64,000 nucleotides of DNA from Georgenia sp. SYP-B2076 (GTDB taxonomy: Bacteria > Actinomycetota > Actinomycetes > Actinomycetales > Actinomycetaceae). Of the stretch, positions 1-8,554 are shown one piece after another. Position 1 is the stretch's first letter, and every line of letters starts with the position of its first letter. Made by a program: the position numbers and the translations under genes. The notes under the pieces were generated by a model that was given only the letters and a program-made list of their open reading frames with translations, did no database searches and was not told the origin of the DNA. The DNA lies in the NCBI RefSeq assembly GCF_003991205.1, contig NZ_RXOZ01000036.1, forward strand, positions 124,001 to 188,000, in the 5' to 3' direction.

Positions 1-153
1 GGCCAGCCGCAGGAGCTTGCGGCGCAGCCGCAGCCGCAGGCTCCGCCGGGACCGCGGCCGGTAGGTCGTCGCAGGTCCACGCGGGTGCGGCATCGACCCG
101 AGGAGGTGGACCGGGTCGTCGCCGCCCGGCACCACGGGGGCGTCCAAGCTCAC
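1..153 (-). CDS. mtrB: MtrB sensor histidine kinase, N-terminal 51 codons (cut by window edge)
   Basis: Only the first 51 codons are visible. The GTG start overlaps the mtrA stop by four bases (GTGA), which indicates translational coupling. The visible part is a cytoplasmic leader ending in a very Arg-rich stretch (RSLRLRLRRKLLRLA), as expected just before the first membrane segment of a sensor kinase. MtrB is the membrane kinase that phosphorylates MtrA and controls cell-wall remodelling and division genes in actinobacteria. The name rests on position and the leader alone; no kinase domain can be checked here. Confidence 0.75.
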   Translation of the reverse strand, partial: MSLDAPVVPGGDDPVHLLGSMPHPRGPATTYRPRSRRSLRLRLRRKLLRLA

Positions 154-833
154 TCCCGGGGGGTCCCCGCCCGGTACCCGACGCCGCGCACCGTGACGAC
201 GACCTCGGGGTGCTCCGGGTCCTGCTCGACCTTGGAGCGCAGCCGCTGGACGTGCACGTTGACGAGCCGCGTGTCGGCGGCGTGCCGGTAGCCCCACACC
301 TGCTCGAGGAGGACCTCGCGGCTGAAGACCTGCCAGGGCTTGCGGGCCAGGGCCACCAGGAGGTCGAACTCCAGCGGCGTCAGGGCGATCACGCGGTCGC
401 GGCGCTTGACCTCATGCCCGGCGACGTCGATGGTCAGGTCGCCGATGCGGAGCTTCTCGGGCTCCGGCTCGTCCTGGCGGCGCAGCCGCGCCCGCACGCG
501 CGCCACGAGCTCCTTGGGCTTGAAGGGCTTGGCGATGTAGTCGTCCGCGCCCGCCTCCAGCCCCGCGACGACGTCGAGCGTGTCCGACTTGGCGGTGAGC
601 ATGACGATCGGCACGTCGGACTCGGCGCGGATGGCGCGGCAGATCTGGATGCCGTCCAGGCCCGGGAGCATGAGGTCGAGGAGGACGAGGTCCGGCTGCT
701 CGGCGCGGAACAGGTCCGGCGCGAGGGCGCCGTCCGCGCAGAAGATGGGCTCGAAACCCTCGGCCTCGAGAACGATGCCGATCATCTCGGCCAGCGCGGT
801 GTCGTCGTCAACCACGAGAAGACGCGAATTCAT
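150..833 (-). CDS. mtrA: MtrA, OmpR-family response regulator
   Basis: A 227-residue DNA-binding regulator. The receiver (residues 1-115) has the acidic cluster VVDDD, phospho-acceptor D53 ([11 protein letters not shown]), the TAK switch and K102 (DDYIAKPF). The C-terminal winged helix ends VRGVGYRAG. The length matches mycobacterial MtrA. The ATG at 833 (MNSRLLVV) was chosen because the frame upstream is low-complexity and not receiver-like. It is followed directly by mtrB and faces the operon that starts at 1138. Known role of the family: essential regulator of division, peptidoglycan hydrolase and osmotic-response genes. Confidence 0.93.
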   Translation of the reverse strand: MNSRLLVVDDDTALAEMIGIVLEAEGFEPIFCADGALAPDLFRAEQPDLVLLDLMLPGLDGIQICRAIRAESDVPIVMLTAKSDTLDVVAGLEAGADDYIAKPFKPKELVARVRARLRRQDEPEPEKLRIGDLTIDVAGHEVKRRDRVIALTPLEFDLLVALARKPWQVFSREVLLEQVWGYRHAADTRLVNVHVQRLRSKVEQDPEHPEVVVTVRGVGYRAGTPRE

Positions 834-1137
834 GTGCTTATGTTCCCATCTCCCGGGGACACCGCCGTCACCCGCGCTGACGGCGGCCCCGGAGCCACCC
901 CCGGCACCACCCTCCGCGGCATGCTCGGCGGGGGTGGCCGACGTGCGCCGGCGGTCCGGCGGGCGGGCCGCCCGAGAGGCCCACCCGGCAGGGCCGCCCG
1001 GCAGGCTCACCCGGCAGGCCCGCCCGGCCGGCCCGCACCGCGGACGCACCGTTCCCGCCCGTGGCCCGCTGGCGTGGGACGATGGCACCAGCACGTACAC
1101 CGGGGCGCAGGTGCCCACCTGCGAGGAAGGCGCCGTC
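834..1137. promoter_or_regulatory. Divergent intergenic region mtrA / membrane-protein operon
   Basis: About 300 bases carrying the divergent promoters. The middle (around 950-1050) is a degenerate run of GGC/CGG-rich short repeats built on CCCGGCAGG-like units. A GAGGAAGG ribosome-binding site precedes the ATG at 1138. I see no convincing -10/-35 pair or palindromic operator, and no coding signal. Confidence 0.4.
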
Positions 1138-2697
1138 ATGACGAGCAACCACCCGAGCCGGGACGACCGACCGGACGATCCGGCCCGGCAGGCCACCGGC
1201 GAGCACGGCACGGGCGACGGCCCGCAGTCGGCGCACCAGGCGGACCAGTCGCAGCGCCGACCGGACGTGCCCTGGCAGGGCCAGGGGCCGGACCAGACCC
1301 CTGCGCCGGGCCAGGGGCCGAACGCACAGCGCGGCCATGCGTCGCCCCCCTGGCAGGGCCAGAACGCCGGCTCGCACGGGCAGTCCTACGGTGAGCAGCC
1401 CCGGTACGGGCAGTACAGCCAGCCCGACGGCGGAACGCCGCCGCAGCCCGAGCAGCCCGGCAGGTACGGGCAGTACGGCCAGCCGGGGGTCGGTCAGCCG
1501 CAGCCTGGCCAGCAGCCCCAGTACGGCCAGCAGGCGCAGCCTGGCCAGTACGGCCAGCAGCCCCAGTACGGGCAGTACGGCCAGCCAGGCGCCGGTCAGC
1601 CGCAGTACGGCCAGCCAGGCGCCGGTCAGCCGCAGTACGGGCAGTACGGCCAGCCGGCCGCCGGTCAGCCGCAGCACGGGCAGTACGGCCAGCAACCCCA
1701 GTACGGGCAGTACGGCCAGCCCGGTTCCGGGGTCCCCCAGTACTCCGCGCCCTACGGCTTCGGCGGTGCGCCGCAGCCCGGGATCATCCCGCTGCGGCCC
1801 CTCAACGTCGGCGAGATCCTCGACGGGGCGTTCCGGTCGATCCGCGCCAACCCGAAGGTGATGTTCGGCCTGTCCCTGCTGGTCATGGGCATCCTGACCC
1901 TCATCGACGCGATCGCCTTCCGCGCCACCCTCGAGCAGACGCTCCCGCTGCTGAGCGGCGCCGCAACCCCTGAGGCGCTCGGGGCCATCAGCGCCGGCAG
2001 CGTCCTGGGGTACCTCTTCTCGTCCCTGGCCATCTCGATCGCCTCCGTGGTGCTGACCGGGTTGCTGATCATCTCGGTGAGCCAGTCCGTCATCGGCCGG
2101 GTGGTCAGCGCCAAGGAACTCTGGGAGCACGCCAAGGGCCAGGCCTGGCGGCTGATCGGGTTGACGCTGCTGCTGACGCTCCTGAGCATCGCCCTTGTCG
2201 CCGTCGTCGGCGTGGTGATCGCGCTGCTCATCGCGGGCGTCTCCGCCTCGGGGAGCGGGGCGGGGGCCGCCGTGGCGGGCCTCGTCGGCTTCCTGCTGGT
2301 GCTGGCGGCCCTTGTGGTCGCGGCGTTCTTCACGGTGCGCCTCGGGATCGCCGCCCCCGCGCTGATGCTCGAGCGCACGGGCATCATCCCGTCCATCCGG
2401 CGCTCATGGTCCCTCACGTCGGGCAACTTCTGGCGGATCTTCGGGGCCCTGGCCCTTGCCGCGATCATCGTCACGATCATCACGTCGGTGCTCACGATCC
2501 CCATCAGCGTCGTCACGGCCTTCCTTGGCCCCCAGGCGGTGGTCGCGTCGGCCATCGTCACGTACGTGCTCTCGGCCGTCGTCTCCGCCCTGACCACCCC
2601 GTTCTTCTCGGCCGTGCTGGCCCTGGTCTACGTCGATGTGCGGATGCGCAAGGAAGGCCTGGACGTCGAGCTGGCCCGGGCGGCCGAGGCCGGCTGA
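1138..2697 (+). CDS. Membrane protein with long Q/Y/G-rich repeat N-terminus
   Basis: 519 residues in two halves. Residues 1 to about 215 are hydrophilic and low-complexity, with repeated [12 protein letters not shown]-type units. Residues about 220-505 hold roughly six hydrophobic segments and begin with [20 protein letters not shown], the signature of the actinobacterial membrane-protein family annotated near glycerophosphoryl diester phosphodiesterase membrane domains. No catalytic motif is visible, so function is unknown. The start has a GAGGAAGG ribosome site. It is the first gene of an operon with DUF4129, DUF4350, MoxR and DUF58 genes; the next GTG lies one base after its stop. The Q/Y/G tract resembles prion-like or phase-separating sequences; this is an inference from composition only. 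Confidence 0.85.
   Translation: MTSNHPSRDDRPDDPARQATGEHGTGDGPQSAHQADQSQRRPDVPWQGQGPDQTPAPGQGPNAQRGHASPPWQGQNAGSHGQSYGEQPRYGQYSQPDGGTPPQPEQPGRYGQYGQPGVGQPQPGQQPQYGQQAQPGQYGQQPQYGQYGQPGAGQPQYGQPGAGQPQYGQYGQPAAGQPQHGQYGQQPQYGQYGQPGSGVPQYSAPYGFGGAPQPGIIPLRPLNVGEILDGAFRSIRANPKVMFGLSLLVMGILTLIDAIAFRATLEQTLPLLSGAATPEALGAISAGSVLGYLFSSLAISIASVVLTGLLIISVSQSVIGRVVSAKELWEHAKGQAWRLIGLTLLLTLLSIALVAVVGVVIALLIAGVSASGSGAGAAVAGLVGFLLVLAALVVAAFFTVRLGIAAPALMLERTGIIPSIRRSWSLTSGNFWRIFGALALAAIIVTIITSVLTIPISVVTAFLGPQAVVASAIVTYVLSAVVSALTTPFFSAVLALVYVDVRMRKEGLDVELARAAEAG
1459..1728 (+). repeat. In-frame degenerate tandem repeats coding GQYGQPG units
   Basis: Units built on CAGTACGGCCAGCC recur throughout, with a near-perfect 30-bp unit repeated around 1575-1650 (…GGCGCCGGTCAGCCG…). 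They code for the Q/Y/G-rich tail of the membrane protein. The units keep the reading frame, so copy-number change would lengthen or shorten the tail without breaking the gene. Confidence 0.8.
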
Positions 2698-2698
2698 G

Positions 2699-3439
2699 GT
2701 GCTGGTTCCGACCCTGTGGCTCACGCTCGCCCGCGGCGTGCCGGTCGACCCGGACGCCGCCGAGGCGCGGCGCTGGGCCGAGCGGGAGCTGTCCAAGGCC
2801 GTCTACGACACCTCCCCCAGCCTCCTCGACCGCATCGCCGACTGGCTCGGCAGCCTCCTCGACGGCCTCGGCCGGCTCGGCGGCGCGACCCCGTCGGCCC
2901 TGGTGCCGGTGATCCTCGTGGTGCTGTTCGTCGGGGTCGTCGCCCTCGCCCTCGCCCTGGGCGGCCGGGCGAGGCGCCGCCGCGCCGCGGATCTGGTGGC
3001 CGGATCCTCGGCGCTGTTCGAGGACTACCGCACCAGTGCCGAGCTCGCCGCGACGGCGGACGCCGCGGCCCGTCGCGGTGACTTCGCCCTCGCCGTGCTC
3101 GAGCGCTTCCGCTCGATCATCCGCGGCCTCGACGAGCGCGCGATCCTCGACGACCGGCCCGGCCTCACCGCGCACGAGGCCACCACGCTGGCGGCGGAGC
3201 GGCTCCCGGATGTCACCGCCGGCCTGATCTGGGCCGGGGATCTCTTCGACGGAGTCCGGTACGGCCGGACCACGCCCGGGCAGCCGGACGACGAGGCGTT
3301 GCGCCGACTCGCGACGGAGGTCGCCCACGCCCGGCCCGCCCGCCCCGTCGGGGGGCCGGGGGGCCACGACGCGGCCCGCCTGGTCGGCGCCCAGCCGGGC
3401 GCCGAGGCACGCGGCGGCGCGGACGGGCGGGACTCGTGA
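2699..3439 (+). CDS. DUF4129 domain-containing membrane protein
   Basis: 246 residues. A short N-terminal region (VDPDAAEARRWAERELS) resembles the DUF4129 approach sequence. One membrane segment follows (about residues 65-88, VPVILVVLFVGVVALALAL), then a cytoplasmic DUF4129-like helical region with ADAAARRGDFALAVLERFR and DERAILDDRPGLTAHE. The GTG at 2699 is one base after the previous stop; a longer in-frame start would run into the previous gene. Such proteins are regularly encoded beside MoxR, DUF58 and DUF4350 genes and may act with transglutaminase-like or membrane-complex assembly partners. The molecular function is not established. Confidence 0.85.
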   Translation: MLVPTLWLTLARGVPVDPDAAEARRWAERELSKAVYDTSPSLLDRIADWLGSLLDGLGRLGGATPSALVPVILVVLFVGVVALALALGGRARRRRAADLVAGSSALFEDYRTSAELAATADAAARRGDFALAVLERFRSIIRGLDERAILDDRPGLTAHEATTLAAERLPDVTAGLIWAGDLFDGVRYGRTTPGQPDDEALRRLATEVAHARPARPVGGPGGHDAARLVGAQPGAEARGGADGRDS

Positions 3440-4698
3440 GCGCGACCACGTCGAGCACCCCGTGGGCCGCCCCCGGCGCGCCCGAGCCCGGCGGCGCCGG
3501 CCACGAAGGCACCGGACACGAGCGCGCCCATGGCGCCGCCGGTCCCGCCGGCGACCGGGCGGCCGGCGGGGGCCGCGGGCGCTCGTGGTGGCACCGGCAC
3601 CGGATGGCCGTCCTGGTCCTCGCCGGCTTCGCCGCGCTCCTGCTGCTCGCCTACGCCGTGACCGGGCGCGCCTCCACCCGCCCCCTCGCGCCCGACAACG
3701 CCGAGCCGGCCGGCGCCCGCGCCGCCGCGGTCCTCCTGCGCGAGCAGGGTGTCCGCGTTCAGGAGGCGACCACCCTCGCGGAGGCCGGCGCGCTCGCCGG
3801 CCCGGAGAGCACCGTGCTCGTCACGGACGTGACGCTGCTGTCCGCCGGGCAGCGCGCCGACCTGCTGGGCACGGGGGCGGACCTGGTGGTCGTGGGCGCG
3901 ACATACGGCACCCTCGAGGGCCTCGGCGCTCCGGTCACGCCGAGCGGCGCCGGCTCCGCCGACCCCGTTCAGGCCCGGTGCGCCGACCCCGACGCGCACG
4001 CGGCCTCGCGGCTGGCGTTCTCCCGTGGCTCGGTGACGGCGGAGCCCGGCTCCGGCGTCGTCGTCTGCTTCCCGGTGGGCAAGGAGGGCGCGGGCGCCTA
4101 CGCGGTGTGGGAGCACGGCAACCAGACCGTGCGCTACCTCGCCGACGCCCGCGTGATGACCAACGAGCACCTCGCGCAGGACGGCAACGCCGCCCTGACG
4201 CTGCGGATGCTCGGCCACCACGAGAACCTCGTGTGGTACCTGCCGTCGGCGCTCGACGCGTCCGCCGGCATCGACGACGTCGTGCCGGGCGTCCCGGTGC
4301 GCGCGCAGCTGGTCCTGCTCATGCTCGCCGTCGCCGTCGCCGTGCTGGCCCTGGGGCGCGGGCGGGCGATGGGCCGCGTGGTCACCGAGGTCATGCCGGT
4401 CGTCGTGCGCTCCGCGGAGACCACCCGCGGGCGCGGCCGCCTGTACCGGCGCTCCCGCGCGTACGACCACGCCGCCGCCGCCCTGCGCGCCGGCGCCGCC
4501 AACCGGCTCGCGGGCGCCCTCGGGTTGCCCCGGTCCGCGGGCGCCGAGACCCTCGTCGACGCCGTCGCCCGCGCCACCGGCCGCGGCGCGGACGAGCTCG
4601 GCGCCCTGCTGTACGGACCACCCCCCACCGGCGACGCCGCACTGCTGGCGCTGTCCACCGCGCTCGACACCCTGGAAAGCGAGGTTCACCGATCGTGA
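3436..4698 (+). CDS. DUF4350 domain-containing protein
   Basis: 420 residues. A Gly/Ala-rich disordered start is followed by a membrane segment (about 57-76), an extracytoplasmic DUF4350 region (about 80-280, with the typical AAAVLLREQGVRVQEATTL start), a second membrane segment (about 288-308) and a cytoplasmic tail with RGRGRLYRRSRAYDHAAAALR. The GTG start overlaps the upstream DUF4129 stop by four bases and its own stop overlaps the MoxR start by four, so expression is coupled. The fold resembles a substrate-binding or class I amidotransferase-like domain in family descriptions. Its actual role is unknown. Confidence 0.85.
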   Translation: MSATTSSTPWAAPGAPEPGGAGHEGTGHERAHGAAGPAGDRAAGGGRGRSWWHRHRMAVLVLAGFAALLLLAYAVTGRASTRPLAPDNAEPAGARAAAVLLREQGVRVQEATTLAEAGALAGPESTVLVTDVTLLSAGQRADLLGTGADLVVVGATYGTLEGLGAPVTPSGAGSADPVQARCADPDAHAASRLAFSRGSVTAEPGSGVVVCFPVGKEGAGAYAVWEHGNQTVRYLADARVMTNEHLAQDGNAALTLRMLGHHENLVWYLPSALDASAGIDDVVPGVPVRAQLVLLMLAVAVAVLALGRGRAMGRVVTEVMPVVVRSAETTRGRGRLYRRSRAYDHAAAALRAGAANRLAGALGLPRSAGAETLVDAVARATGRGADELGALLYGPPPTGDAALLALSTALDTLESEVHRS

Positions 4699-5894
4699 GC
4701 TATCCCCCGTACGGCCAGCCGCCCGCCACGCAGCAGCCCGGCGCGTACCGGCCCGGCGAGGACCGGCCCGGCGCGGAGCCCGGTGGGTACCCGCCCGGCA
4801 CTCAGGAGCCCGGCCGGTACCGGGCCGAGGCGCGCCACGACGGCGGACCGGCGGCCGGCGCTCACCAGCCCGGCGCGAACCAGCGCGGTCCCCGGGACGG
4901 CGCCCACCAGCCGGGCACCCCCGCCGTCGCCCCGGTCGCCGCCCCGTCCGAGGCGCGCGAGAAGCTCGGCGGGCTGCGCGACGAGATCGGCAAGGCCGTC
5001 GTCGGGCAGGACGCGGCCGTCACAGGCCTGGTCATCGCGCTGCTGTGCGGCGGGCACGTGCTCCTCGAGGGCGTGCCCGGCGTCGCCAAGACCCTGCTCG
5101 TGCGCGCGCTCGCCGCGAGCCTGGACCTGGGCACCAAGCGGGTGCAGTTCACGCCGGACCTCATGCCCGGCGACGTCACCGGCTCGCTCGTCTACGACGC
5201 CCACACCGCGGAGTTCTCCTTCCGCGAGGGCCCGGTGTTCACCAACCTCATGCTCGCCGACGAGATCAACCGCACGCCCCCCAAGACCCAGGCCTCCCTG
5301 CTCGAGGCCATGGAGGAGCGGCAGGTCTCCGTCGACGGCGTGCCGCGCCCGCTCCCCGACCCGTTCATGGTGGTCGCCACCCAGAACCCGGTGGAGTACG
5401 AGGGCACCTACCCCCTGCCCGAGGCGCAGCTCGACCGGTTCCTGCTCAAGGTCCTCCTCCCCCTGCCCGAGCGCCGCGACGAGATCGAGGTCCTCTACCG
5501 GCACAGCCACGCCTTCGACCCGCGCGACCTCGCCGGGGCGGGGATCCGGCCCGTGGCCGGGGCCGCGGACATCGCCGCCGCCCGCGCCGAGGTGGCCGGC
5601 GTGCAGGTCGCCCCCGAGGTGCTCGGCTACATCGTCGACCTCGTGCGCGCCACGCGGACCTCCCCCTCGCTCTCGCTCGGCGTCTCGCCGCGCGGGGCGA
5701 CGGCGCTGCTCGCCACCTCCCGGGCGTGGGCGTGGCTCTCGGGGCGCGGTTACGTCACCCCCGACGACGTCAAGGCCCTGGCCCACCCGACGCTGCGCCA
5801 CCGCGTGCAGCTGCGCGCCGAGGCGGAGCTCGAGGGCGTCACCGCGGAGACCGTCCTGGGTGGGGTGCTCGCCGCGGTGCCGGTGCCGCGCTGA
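4695..5894 (+). CDS. MoxR-family AAA+ ATPase with P/Q/Y/G-rich N-terminal extension
   Basis: 399 residues. The AAA+ core shows Walker A GVPGVAKT (about 126-133), Walker B LADEINR (about 187), sensor 1 ATQNPVE, and the typical lid. MoxR ATPases act as chaperones that mature or assemble protein complexes with DUF58/VWA partners, the next gene here. Residues 1 to about 85 are an unusual disordered extension rich in Pro, Gln, Gly and Tyr, similar in style to the first protein of this operon; most MoxR proteins start close to the EKLGGLRDEIGKAVVGQ region. Both ends overlap neighbours (four bases upstream, one downstream). Confidence 0.92.
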   Translation: MSYPPYGQPPATQQPGAYRPGEDRPGAEPGGYPPGTQEPGRYRAEARHDGGPAAGAHQPGANQRGPRDGAHQPGTPAVAPVAAPSEAREKLGGLRDEIGKAVVGQDAAVTGLVIALLCGGHVLLEGVPGVAKTLLVRALAASLDLGTKRVQFTPDLMPGDVTGSLVYDAHTAEFSFREGPVFTNLMLADEINRTPPKTQASLLEAMEERQVSVDGVPRPLPDPFMVVATQNPVEYEGTYPLPEAQLDRFLLKVLLPLPERRDEIEVLYRHSHAFDPRDLAGAGIRPVAGAADIAAARAEVAGVQVAPEVLGYIVDLVRATRTSPSLSLGVSPRGATALLATSRAWAWLSGRGYVTPDDVKALAHPTLRHRVQLRAEAELEGVTAETVLGGVLAAVPVPR

Positions 5895-7186
5895 TGGTCC
5901 CCACCACCCGGGCGGCGCTGCTGGCCGCCGCCGGCGTCGTGCCGGTGCTGCTGTGGCCGCGCCCGCTGACGGTGGGCGTGTGGGCGGCGCTGGTCGTGCT
6001 CGCCTGCGTGGTGGACGCCGCCCTGGCCGCGTCCCCGAGGCGGGTCTCGGTGAGCCGGGACGTCGCCGGGTCGGTGCGCCTGGGCGAGCCGACGACGTCG
6101 ACCCTGACCGTGGCGCACCCCGGCCCGCGGACGCTGCGGGCGCTGGTGCGCGACGCCTGGCCGCCCTCGGTGAGCGCCGCGTCGAACCGGCACCGCGTCA
6201 CCGTCCCCGCCGGGGAGCGCCGCCGGGTGCGCACCACGCTCGTGCCCACCCGCCGCGGCGACCGGGCCGCGGACCTCGTCACCGTCCGGGCGCTCGGGCC
6301 CCTGGGGCTGGCCGCCCGGCAGGCCTCGCTGGCCGCGCCGGCGGTGCTGCGGGTACTGCCCGCGTTCACCTCCCGGCGCCACCTGCCCTCCCGGCTGGCG
6401 CGGCTGCGCGAGATGGACGGCCGCACCGCGGTGCTCGTGCGCGGCCAGGGCACCGAGTTCGACTCGCTGCGCGAGTACGTCTTCGGCGACGACGTCCGCG
6501 CCATCGACTGGCGCGCCACCGCCCGCGGCGGGGACGTGGTCGTTCGGACGTGGCGCCCAGAGCGCGACCGGCGGGTGCTCATCGTGCTCGACGTCGCCCG
6601 CCTGTCCGCGGCCCGGCTCGGCGACGCGCCGCGCCTGGACGCCCAGATCGAGGCGGCGCTGCTGCTGGCGGCGCTGGCCTCCCGCGCCGGGGACCGCGTG
6701 GACCTCGTGGCCGTGGACAACCAGGTCCGCGCTCGGGTCGCCGGCGAGCACGGGCCCCGGCTGATGGGCGCGCTGGCCGCGGCCATGGCGCCGCTGGAGC
6801 CGTCGCTGGTGGAGATCAGCTGGCCGGGCGTCACGCAGGTCGTGCGCGACACACTCTCCCAGCGCGCCCTGGTGGTGCTGCTCACCGCGCTCGAGCCCTC
6901 CGCGGTGACGTCCGGGCTGCTGCCGGTGGCGGGGGCCCTGACCCGGGACCACACCGTGGTGCTGGCCTCGGCCTCCGACCCCGAGGTGGAGGCGATCCGC
7001 CGCGACCGCTCCGACTCCGACGCGGTCTTCGACGCCGCGGCCGCCGAGCGCGGCGAGCTCGAGCGCGACGCCGTCGCCGTGCGCCTGCGGCGGCGCGGTG
7101 TCGAGGTGGTCGAGGCCGCGCCGGACGACCTCGCGCCCGCGCTGGCCGACACCTACCTCCGGCTCAAGGCCGCCGGGCGGCTGTAG
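5894..7186 (+). CDS. DUF58 domain-containing protein (MoxR partner)
   Basis: 430 residues. Two closely spaced hydrophobic segments at the N-terminus (residues about 5-45) are followed by a beta-rich region and the DUF58 signature at about residues 190-225 (GTEFDSLREYVFGDDVRAIDW, then TWRPERDRRVLIVLD). The C-terminal half is VWA-like. The ATG overlaps the last base of the MoxR stop. It is the last gene of the five-gene operon and is followed by about 130 bp of repeated CGCGCACCGCGCGCT-type sequence. Known context: DUF58 proteins pair with MoxR ATPases; biochemical role unsettled. Confidence 0.9.
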   Translation: MVPTTRAALLAAAGVVPVLLWPRPLTVGVWAALVVLACVVDAALAASPRRVSVSRDVAGSVRLGEPTTSTLTVAHPGPRTLRALVRDAWPPSVSAASNRHRVTVPAGERRRVRTTLVPTRRGDRAADLVTVRALGPLGLAARQASLAAPAVLRVLPAFTSRRHLPSRLARLREMDGRTAVLVRGQGTEFDSLREYVFGDDVRAIDWRATARGGDVVVRTWRPERDRRVLIVLDVARLSAARLGDAPRLDAQIEAALLLAALASRAGDRVDLVAVDNQVRARVAGEHGPRLMGALAAAMAPLEPSLVEISWPGVTQVVRDTLSQRALVVLLTALEPSAVTSGLLPVAGALTRDHTVVLASASDPEVEAIRRDRSDSDAVFDAAAAERGELERDAVAVRLRRRGVEVVEAAPDDLAPALADTYLRLKAAGRL

Positions 7187-7314
7187 CCCTCCCGCCCCGC
7201 ACACCCGCGCACCGCGCGCTCGCACGCGCACCGCTCACTCATTCGCACGCCCGCGCACCGCGCGCTCCCGCACACCTGCCCGTAGCCACGCCCTCCTCCG
7301 GTGCTCTCATCGGG

Positions 7315-7375
7315 TGCTGCTCGACACCTCGAGTGCGCCCCTTGCCAGCTGGCGCAGACCGTGTGTCGAGCAGCA
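7315..7375. repeat. 61-bp hairpin repeat, copy 1
   Basis: Ends form a perfect 13-bp inverted repeat, TGCTGCTCGACAC and GTGTCGAGCAGCA, around a 35-base centre. A second 61-bp copy lies at 8452-8512 in the same orientation, 52 of 61 positions identical, the first 29 bases exactly so. The two copies bracket the DUF559/AbiEi-like gene. It is either a dispersed palindromic repeat or the end of a small element. Confidence 0.85.
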
Positions 7376-7394
7376 GTGGATGGGGAGAGCACGC

Positions 7395-8324
7395 TCACGG
7401 GCCGCCACCGTCGGGGCGGATCCCCGCGCGTGCCATGATGAGGCGGAAGCGTTCCTGGTCCCACGCGTCGGCCCACGTCCAGCGGGTCAATCCCGAGGCG
7501 AGCAGACGCAGACGGTCCTCCCTGCGCTTCTCCTGCCAGACGATCTCCGCCGGGTCGGTGTTGCCGGCATATCCGTCACGCTGGTACTTCGCCTTCCCAT
7601 CGAACTCACCGATGAGCTGGCGCTCTTCCCACCAGAAATCTGTGCGCCCGACATAACCGTCCTCATCGAAGAACGGGCGCTGCAGCTCGGGTATCGGTAG
7701 GTGCAGCTCATGCATCTGCGCCCTGCTCAAAGACTCCCCGACCGATCCCGACCGGCCGTCCGCCATCGCCACCACCCGGCGTGCGCGCCGATAGCCCCGT
7801 GTTCCCCGCATCCCTTCGAGCTCCGCGAGGAGTTCGGCCTGCGTGATGGCGTCGGTGGCGAGGGCGTAGTCGGCGCTGGCTAGACCTGAGGCGAAAGTCC
7901 GGGTTCGGGCCAGGTCGAGAACCGTCCGCGCTACCGAGGTTACTGCCTGGCCACCCACGAGGACCACGGCGGGCAGCCTCCGCACGCCATGCCGGACGAT
8001 GAGGCCGCTCGACCGTCCGCCGCCCGCGACCTCTCCCACGACGTGCACACGCTGGGGCCAGGGCCCCACCACCGGTATCCGCAGGGCAGCCGCGGCCGAC
8101 TCGTGCGAGAGGATCACCTCGGACCGGGCGGCCGCGACGGTGGCCTGCACCAGCAACCAGTACCGCGCGGCCGGCCGCGAGCGTTCCCAGACTGCGGCGT
8201 CGACGTACGCGCCGCGCCGCACACGGGTCAGTCGCGGCTCCGCTGCCCCGCGCCGTTCATTGCCCTCGAGACCGAGATTTGTGCGCTGCCTGGTCAGGAT
8301 GATCGGGCTGCCCGTCGTATCCAC
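7395..8324 (-). CDS. AbiEi-like / DUF559 (Vsr-like fold) protein
   Basis: About 309 residues. The N-terminal part (RLTRVRRGAYVD, then LSHESAAAALRIPV and RTVLDLARTRTF) matches the AbiEi-type antitoxin-like proteins common in actinobacteria. The C-terminal part (GRTDFWWEERQLIGEFDGKAKY, interrupted here for brevity; then WQEKRREDRLRLLASG) matches DUF559, a Vsr/PD-(D/E)XK-like nuclease fold with D, E and EK residues in plausible catalytic places. No toxin partner is adjacent. The start is uncertain: GTG at 8324 (VDTTGSP) is preferred because upstream codons run into the repeat; the open frame extends to 8513. Flanking 61-bp repeats suggest mobility. Confidence 0.72.
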   Translation of the reverse strand: MDTTGSPIILTRQRTNLGLEGNERRGAAEPRLTRVRRGAYVDAAVWERSRPAARYWLLVQATVAAARSEVILSHESAAAALRIPVVGPWPQRVHVVGEVAGGGRSSGLIVRHGVRRLPAVVLVGGQAVTSVARTVLDLARTRTFASGLASADYALATDAITQAELLAELEGMRGTRGYRRARRVVAMADGRSGSVGESLSRAQMHELHLPIPELQRPFFDEDGYVGRTDFWWEERQLIGEFDGKAKYQRDGYAGNTDPAEIVWQEKRREDRLRLLASGLTRWTWADAWDQERFRLIMARAGIRPDGGGP

Positions 8325-8451
8325 GGGCCCACACTGGCCTGCGCGGCCGGCGAAAGCCCGGGGCCCCGGGCGCCTTGTGGGAAGCGCGGCACCTGGGAGA
8401 GATGTGGACGACGATGCCGGCCGCGCCTCGGCGGGCGCCCACCTCATCGAG

Positions 8452-8512
8452 TGCTGCTCGACACCTCGAGTGCGCCCCTTACAAGCTGCCGCACGCGGCG
8501 TGTCGAGGCGCA
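8452..8512. repeat. 61-bp hairpin repeat, copy 2
   Basis: Same length and orientation as the copy at 7315-7375. The left arm TGCTGCTCGACAC is conserved; the right arm GTGTCGAGGCGCA has two changes, so this hairpin is weaker. Nine differences in total, all in the right half. It sits upstream of the DUF559 gene and just after the stop of the response regulator at 8555. Confidence 0.85.
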
Positions 8513-8554
8513 TTCGGTGTAGCGCACTCGGTGTAGCGCTCCCCGGCGCGCGGA

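Noticed and set aside
834-1211. N-terminal extension of MtrA (frame open for 126 more codons)
   Set aside because: The extra residues are low-complexity and overlap the divergent promoter; the receiver starts at the ATG at 833.
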